Part shown: piece by piece, positions 57,816 to 64,000 of the stretch
How positions within the stretch are numbered: position 1 is the first letter of the stretch
How the letters are laid out: each line of letters begins with the position of its first letter
Assembly (NCBI GenBank): GCA_008638375.1
Contig: CM018035.1
Coordinates: 36,760,824 to 36,824,823, forward strand
Direction: 5' to 3'
DNA: 64,000 nt
Source of the DNA: Nyssa sinensis
Lineage: Eukaryota; Streptophyta; Magnoliopsida; Cornales; Nyssaceae
Notes under the pieces: generated by a model
What the model was told of the DNA's origin: nothing
Seen by the model: only the letters and a program-made list of their open reading frames with translations
Database searches by the model: none
Translations under genes and position numbers: made by a program

Positions 57816-58278
57816 CTCAGTTTCTGCGCTTCAGCCCCCCAGCCGTTTCCTTCTTTTCTTTTTTCTTTTTTCTTCAGTTACATCAGTTACACCACACACA
57901 CATATCTATATATATATATATATATATATACACATACTTTTTTTTATTTATTTACATAATCACATCTATATATATCCATATCCATATATATGTATATATA
58001 TATATATAAATTCTCATTTTCTTTTCTTTCAAATTCCTTTTTTTATTTTTTTATTTTTATTTATTTATATATATATATTAATTTTGTTTCATTTCCTTTT
58101 GAATTTTATTTTATTTTATTTTGTTTTATTTTATTTTATGATTATTATTTTCTTATTATCGTCATTCGGTTGCCCTGTCATTTATCCATATATTCTAATT
58201 ATTGAAACTCAACCCATTTATTTCATTATCGTAGCGTTAGGCCTTACTGGCTTGGTTACAATGGGTCAGGGTATTACA
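56595..58278 (-). repeat. Chromovirus 5' LTR remnant
   Basis: It matches 46660-48320 closely, including the tRNA-like module (56668-56765), the 'cacccacgtttttccggcga' block, the (CT)n run (about 57774-57818) and the TA tracts. It ends GGGTCAGGGTATTACA at 58278, keeping the CA end that has mutated in the 3' copy. The inner part towards gag is deleted. Confidence 0.85.
56651..56765 (+). other. tRNA-like module in the chromovirus 5' LTR
   Basis: This is the sister of 46720-46832: A-box-like TGGCACAGTGC (56668-56678), B-box-like GGTCGAGCC (56711-56719) and a T-run (56757-56765). It was copied with the LTR, so it is not an independent insertion. Confidence 0.5.
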
Positions 58279-58690
58279 GTGGGCTTTTCCGTCATTTTGC
58301 CCATAAAAGGCAATTTTGACATTTTGGTCATTTCACCCATAGGGGGAATTTTTGTCCTTTTGCCCATAGAGGGCGTTTTTTACATTTTGGTCATGATCTA
58401 TAGAGGAAATTTTGGACATTTCGCGCATAGAGGGCATTTTCAGCATTTTTGACATTTTTTCCATAGAAGGCATTTTGGTCATTTCGGCTATAGAGGGTGT
58501 TTCCGTCATTTTTTCTATAGAGGGCATTTTTGATATTTCAATAACTTTATCCATAAAGGGCATTTTGGCCATTTTGCCCATAGAGGGCATTTCTATCATT
58601 TTGCCCATAGAGGGAATTTTTAAAATTTTGGTCATTTTGTTTATAAAAGGCATTTTGTTCATTTCTAGTATTTCCTTTTAGAGGTAGTTT
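58279..58690. repeat. Degenerate tandem repeat of 'cattttgcccatagagggcat' units
   Basis: About 14 units of 21-36 bp built on 'ttttgcccatagagggcatt' and 'attttggtcatttc', with unit lengths mostly multiples of three. Long frames therefore open on both strands (58084-58452, 58333-58834) with Met/Ile/Lys or Ile/Phe-rich repeats; they are not genes. It starts right after the chromovirus LTR end. Confidence 0.85.
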
Positions 58691-60199
58691 GGTAAATACT
58701 AGAAGATTTCCACCTTCTAAGGGTATTATATACTGGTGCCATTTTGCCCTTTGGAGGAAACTTTGGTAATTATAGAATATTCTTATCCCATATAGGTTAT
58801 TTTGGTCATTCATGGGTATACATGTAATTTTCATGTCATTTTATCCCTATAAGGTTAATTTGGAAATTATAGCCCTTAGGAAAAATTTTGACTTTTTTAT
58901 GCCTTAGTGGCATTTTTGTAATTTCTTTGTCCCTAAATTCTCCACCAAATTAGGGGCAATATAGTAAATATAGGTTTGTCCACCAAATAGTTGCCTATTT
59001 TTCTCCATTCCTTATTCCAATGGATTTTTTGTAGATTTGTGCACAAAATAACTTCCTAATCTATATTTTTTGCACATTAAGCATTAATCTTGGCCATCCA
59101 TCCATAGGATTCATTGTGAGCCCTTGGATCAAACCTCCTTACTTTTTTTCCTATAAATAAAAGCCCTTAAAGATAGAAAATTAAAAAGTCAGATGTTGCT
59201 GCAATAGTTCCTCTTTTCTTTCTCCCATATTTCTTATTCCATATTATTTGAAACCTTGTTCTACACAACATTAGTTCTAATCCATTGAAGAAGCAGTTCC
59301 ACACCATTGGATATTCAATTCAAGGAGTTCAAGTTCAAGTCTTGTCTAATTCAACCCAAACAATCAAGTACACTTCCTAAAAGCCTATTATTTTCTCCTT
59401 TTTCTAATTTAGTTCATCCTATCACTCTTAATAGAATAAATTGAATTAGAGAACTATGTTGGCTCTGATTCTATTATCTGAATGGATGCATAGGATGTCT
59501 CATAAGCTCGAGTCTACTCTTTTCCTTTAATCTTATTTACTTTATGTCTTTTTCTTATTTTTATTCATGTGAATCTCTACTTCTACTCATTTTGGTTTAT
59601 TTGCTTTATGTATTCTATTTATTTTATTTGTTCATGTCATTATTCTCATTATCTCTAAATATTCATTCTTTCTCTTGTTTATATCATGGAATACAAGCAT
59701 TGTGGATAAACACTTGAGGCTAGTCCATTTAGACTAGGCAGGATAGGTGCCTAACCCCTTTCCATCTCATACCTTAGCTCCCGAACTCAAAATTCTTTGG
59801 TTCATTGTAGACTAGTTTGCTTTAATGTATTTTAACCCATGTCAAGGGGTTTAGAATCTAAATAAGACCAAAGCATTGTAATTTTAGTTTTTTTTGCTAT
59901 TCTTTTTTACATGTATTCTTCATGGGTTGTATCAAGTTTTCTTGTTATTTAGCTTAAAACAAGCTGGCAACTCCTTTGTGCATTCATTATACACCCCTCA
60001 ATCCAAAAAGAGAGTGTTCCCCTCCCACCTCAAAGGAGAAAACTTTGAAAGCTAGGGTTGTTTGACTTATCTTCTGGCACCTACACTCACACACATCATC
60101 ACTTTGACTCACTCTAGGGTTGACACCTAACCCTCGTTATGCATTGCATACAAGAATTTTATGGGTTATATCAATTTAAAGTGGCTTTTGTAGCACAAA

Positions 60200-60265
60200 T
60201 GTGATGGTAGCCTAGTGGTTAATCTTTTTTGATAAATAACCTTGGCTCCAAGGTTCAAGCCTTGG
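60200..60265 (+). other. tRNA-like A/B-box pair
   Basis: TAGCCTAGTGG (60208-60218) fits the A box and GGTTCAAGCC (60252-60261) fits the B box; CCTTTTACT follows within 20 bp. The layout recalls the SINE head at 16790, but the sequence differs. Confidence 0.5.
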
Positions 60266-60659
60266 CATGCCCCTTTTACTCTGTTTTTCTCCTTTGTTGT
60301 GTTAGTGGAGAATTCCATACTTCTATTAATATTTTATTCATTATATATACTTAATTTATATATTTTTAACTACTTGATGTATATTTTATGCCCATGAAAG
60401 GTAGCCTCTTCATGTAATCTAATTAATTAAACATGAATAGTTATAACACTAACTTGTGCATTTAGACTTAACATTTATGTATTGATTTAACAAGTAGTCC
60501 TTAATTAAATTGTTGTCTTTTATATTAATATCTACTAACTCATTTTTCTTAAAAATCATCATTGTTATGTTATTGTCATGGTATAATTATACACTAATGT
60601 CTTCTTCAGGCTTACTAAGCAACCCTAATCACACCTAGTGATTAGGTCGAGGTGTTACA

Positions 60660-61675
60660 AACAGCGAACTCTAAATCTTGTGTCGGGTAGTTCCTCTCGT
60701 GAGGCTTTAATTGTTATGAGCCATAGGCAATGACTCTACCTTGCTGCATAAGTACACAACCTAATCCATCCCGTGAAGCATCGTCATAGACTACGTATCC
60801 CACTCCACTCTCGGTAATAATAAGGATAGGTGCAGTGGTGAGTCAAGTCTCTAACTTTTGAAAAGACCACTCGCAAGTGTCATCCCAAATAAATCAAATA
60901 CCTTTCCTAGTGAAACGTGTTATAGCCATAGCTAACTGAGAAAACCCTTCAACAAATCTATGATAATAACCAGCTAGACTCGAGATGCTACGAATCTCAA
61001 ACACATTCTTTGGCTTCTCCTAAGTCATCATGGCCTTTATCTTAGAAGGATTCACTATAACATTATGCTGTGAAACAACGTGTCTTAAAAATTTCACCTC
61101 CTTAAGACAAAACTCACACTTATCAAACTTAGCGTACATCCGATGCTCCTTCAAAATCTGTAGTGCAAGGTGAAGATGTCTTAGTCTTCTTTTTCGAAGG
61201 TGAATAAATGAGAATGTCATCAACGAAGACAATGACAAATATATCAAGATACTGCTAAAATACGCAATTCACCAAGTCTATGAATGTTGTAGAGGCATTC
61301 GTCAAGCCAAAAGGCATGACAAGGTACTTATAGTGGCCATTTCGAGTATAAAATGTAGTCTTTGAGATATCTTCCTTTATCCTCAACTGTTGATAGCCCA
61401 ATCTCAAATCAATCTTCAAAAAGCATATGGAATGATCTATTCCACTTCTTCGTCAAGAATGCTAGAACTCCTTATGGTGAAGTGTTAGGCCGTAACAAAA
61501 CCTTACTCAACAACTCCTCAATTTACACCTTTAGCTCCTGCAACTCTACAATGACCACACGCTAAGGTGCCATCGAAATAGGTGCGATACCCAGTAGTAA
61601 ATCAATGGAGAACTCTATCTCCCTATGTGGCGGTAACTCGAATAGATCATCGGGAAATATATCTAGGAAGTCTCG
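60660..61675 (-). pseudogene. Gypsy RT/RNase H fragment (second chromovirus-like element)
   Basis: In sense, from 61675: [20 protein letters not shown], a decayed RT core, a degraded catalytic stretch near 61220 (FVIVFVDDILIY), then KFDKCEFCLKEVKFLRHVVS and SLAGYYHRFVEGFSQLAMAI. RNase H reads [20 protein letters not shown] and LKPHERNYPTQDLEFAV. It is similar to the chromovirus at 48-52 kb but a distinct, more decayed copy. It is bounded at 60660 by the end of one giant LTR and at 61676 by the start of another; integrase and gag are not seen. Confidence 0.88.
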
Positions 61676-64000
61676 TGTCACATCTCGCACCACACCCTAC
61701 GCGGATGCCGAAGATGTGATGCCAATTAGCCATCTCGTCGGTCTCCCTACCGATAATGTGACCAACCAAAGGCAAACTTCTGAACTTTACAGTGAATTAG
61801 ATTCCAAATGTAAGGTCAGAGTAGTGAAAATTAAAACCTTTTCATTTCGGGAATGCAATTTATCTATATACCACAGAGCACGTCTATAACCAAACATCTA
61901 ATATCTCTAAAGTACCAAAACCCATGAGCCATGTCCCAATACATCCATTACATATCAATGAATTCAATCATATCATTTCACTCACCTGAATAGCCTGATT
62001 CAGTCCACAAGAATCCAAGTCTTCATAATTCAGTGCCAATCAAATCCTTGCTTAGAATGCCTCCCGGCCTACTAGTGTCATTTCTTTGTGCCTTCTAATC
62101 CAATAGAGATAAGTCCTGAAAAATGTTAGACAAACAGAATGAGCTTAAACAAGCTCAGTGAGTAACATAAGTTTCTTGTCATGGGTTTTAAAACCAGTTC
62201 TTATAAACATGGTATCCAAATAAAATGCATAATCAAATGCAGCTCAAGTAGGACAAAACAGATCAGATCAGAACAGAACATAACAGATCATAACAGAGCC
62301 AAAACAGAACAGATCGGAACAGAATAGATCATAACAGAACTGCATTAAACTGAACTGAGTACCAGTATATCAATAAAAAGGTATATCATCAAATATGTCT
62401 GAACCTTTCCCAGCTGCCCATAAGCGGACACTGGTGGGGCCTCTACCCTCTGGGTCATGCTCTGGCATAAGCCATACCGCTCAATCCTGTAGTGGGCATA
62501 GAGTAAGACACAACATAACAAAACAGAATCGAAACTGACTCCGAATAGCATATAACAGAACAGAACAGACCAAAACAAAATTAGAACAGGACAAAAGAGC
62601 AAGACAGAACAGAATCATGCCATGTGTAATGCAGTACAAAAAGTATGCATTTAAGTATATTCATTTAAACAGTATAGTATATGATACAGTACAGTATATG
62701 AATCTAGATAGTACAGTAAAATCACACCAAGTCAGGGTTCCAAGTTACTCACAAACCGTATGCTCATCTCCATTCACAGATATTCGCCGGATACGTCTTT
62801 AGGAACATCCTTGCATATCCTGAATAATCATCATCAATTATAGACATATAAGAATTCATCCATTTAGGAGTCTATCAGATTCCCTAATTAAGTTCATTGG
62901 CTTATTACCCATTTATTGGGTTTTAACTCAGGCTATTTAATTCTTTAATTAAGCTTAGTAGCTTCCAAAATTATAATCCAAGTCATTTTGACTCATTCCT
63001 TATCAATTAATCACTTATTCAACCTTAGGAGCAAAATGATAATTTGTCATTCTTGCCCCGAACCCTATCTAGGTTCTCATAATATTCCACGAGTCTTATA
63101 TATAAATTTCTAACTCTTTTAGACTTCATTTGGTATCTGTTTAGATCATCGGGGACACATTAATCATTTTCCTTTTTGTACTTTGACTATTCCAGAGTCT
63201 TATTTAGACCCTTAATTCACATAATTATGCTTATGACAGTTTCTTATATCAGATTGGCCCTTTTTAGAATTTATTCGGCCTTTACTTTGTATTTTCTGTG
63301 CTTAGAGGTATTTTGGTCATTTTACATTTTATGAAATTTTGACACCGAATCATTATTTAGTCATTCATACAAGTTCACAATTATTTGGGTCCCTATTGGT
63401 ATCAATTTCTTCAAATTTGGACTTTATTTAGGCTTCAGATTATATTAAGGGTATTTTGATAATTTTACACCTTATGGTGGGACTACCCCGGAGTCCCTAG
63501 ATGTCCAATCTGACATTTTCATTGTGTCCGGAACATCCCAAAATGTTAAGATAGCCTTTTCCGGATCTCAATTTGGACTTTATTTGCTTTATTTATGGCC
63601 CAAGGGTAAAATAGTCATTTTACCCCACCCCATTTATAAAATAATTTAATTAATTATTTCATTATTAAATTATTTTTTTAGGGGTCTATTTGAATTAAAT
63701 TCTTAAGAGTTGGGCTAGAACAAAATTATTTAGATTTTTGGGGCCAAACTGTAACTTAGAAAAGTTAGGGTTTTATATTTTAATTTAAATCATTGAACCA
63801 AGGGGTTCATGGGTTAAAACCCTAGACCAGCCCAAAGGCCTCTAAACCAATCGGTTTAGGTTGTCCAGTGAACCGGAATTAAATACTCTTGCTATCCTTC
63901 TTATCCCAGGTTTAGGCTATTCTGATTTTAATTTTGAATTTACTACCCTCGCAACCAAAAAGAGTAAATTCAACTTAAAATTCAAACCTTAAACAACGAA
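61676..64000 (-). repeat. Giant LTR G, running off the window
   Basis: It starts TGTCACATCTCGCACCACAC after the flank TCTCG (61671-61675), of the same subfamily as 18767-22575 and 23142-28305. The order of blocks matches LTR F closely: 'gaacagaaca' repeats, 'ggacactggtggggcctcta', then 'aggggcaaaatgataattt'-type phrases. In minus sense donor GTGAGTAAC (62752) and acceptor ACATTTTTCAG (boundary 62116) define a putative 637-bp intron. The right end and target duplication are outside the window. Confidence 0.82.

Larger units (their letters stand above)
46235..58278 (-). mobile_element. Chromovirus (Del/Tekay-type gypsy) with giant LTRs, decayed
   Basis: Minus-strand order is 5' LTR remnant (56595-58278), gag (56585-56098, then 52127-51717 after a nested LTR), protease, RT, RNase H, integrase with chromodomain, polypurine tract, 3' LTR (48320 down to the gap). 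The two LTR pieces are nearly the same over about 1.67 kb. At 56585-56595 gag joins directly to the middle of the LTR, so the gag N-terminus, leader, primer site and the 3' part of the 5' LTR have been deleted. Solo LTR D (52133-56092) sits between gag segments. Stops and frameshifts break every domain. Confidence 0.88.
58279..60659 (-). repeat. Remaining part of another long LTR
   Basis: It ends ATTAGGTCGAGGTGTTACA at 60659 next to gypsy coding DNA, so it is the end of an LTR of the same superfamily; its other end is not in the window or is in the gap. The chromovirus probably inserted into it at 58278. A 'cctataaataaaagccc' TATA-like sequence on the + strand at about 59150 and a tRNA-like A/B-box pair (60208-60261) are present. 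No coding region is seen. Confidence 0.6.

Noticed and set aside
58084..58834. Frames of 89-122 residues with Met/Lys/Ile or Ile/Phe repeats
   Set aside because: They arise from the degenerate tandem repeat at 58279-58690 and its AT-rich flanks.

Overview
This is a transposon-dense stretch of a plant nuclear genome, very probably a eudicot. The signs are spliced host exons of an organelle-type NusB protein, Ty1-copia and Ty3-gypsy retrotransposons of plant clades, long TA microsatellites, and a 100-N scaffold gap at 46135-46234. The only convincing host gene is the 3' half of a nuclear NusB-like antitermination gene (four exons, 11134-13098, + strand). Almost everything else is retrotransposon, nested up to three deep.

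Layout. 1-566 is the tail of a gypsy-type LTR. 567-1100 holds a decayed LINE end. 1390-10846 is a complete but dead Ty1-copia element (copia-1) with 0.41-kb LTRs; a 4.3-kb solo LTR (4016-8351) interrupts its integrase. 11134-13098 is the NusB-like gene. 14475 to about 34665 is a second, SIRE-like copia (copia-2), truncated after its protease. Its 5' LTR holds two giant solo LTRs (15210-18446, 18767-22575) and its coding part two more (23142-28305, 30209-34450). 35155 to about 37143 is another giant LTR, truncated, with a possible spliced small ORF. 37144-44445 is a minus-strand Tat-type gypsy with a 60-bp tandem array and a 1.8-kb insertion in its RT. 45022-46134 is the 3' end of a related Tat element with a 30-bp array that runs into the gap. 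46235-58278 is a minus-strand chromovirus (Del/Tekay type, chromodomain present) with long LTRs, interrupted by a giant solo LTR (52133-56092). 58279-60659 is the rest of another long LTR that starts with a degenerate tandem repeat. 60660-61675 is a gypsy RT/RNase H fragment, interrupted at 61676 by a further giant LTR that leaves the window.

The unifying theme is one superfamily of 3.2-5.2-kb LTRs, written TGTCAC...TTACA on the + strand when their sense is minus. Six complete solo copies each have a perfect 5-bp target duplication (TCATA, ATGGC, CAATT, ATTAG, CAATT, GAATG). Their ends match the LTR ends of the Tekay-type chromovirus, so they are best read as products of LTR-LTR recombination. 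Read in sense they share an apparent intron (GTRAGTAA donor, YAG acceptor 0.6-1.3 kb downstream). Single copies carry extra cargo: a plastid-HSP70-like fragment, a LINE fragment, tRNA-like A/B-box modules and a spliced ORF. No CRISPR array, true tRNA or rRNA gene, or prokaryotic operon is present.
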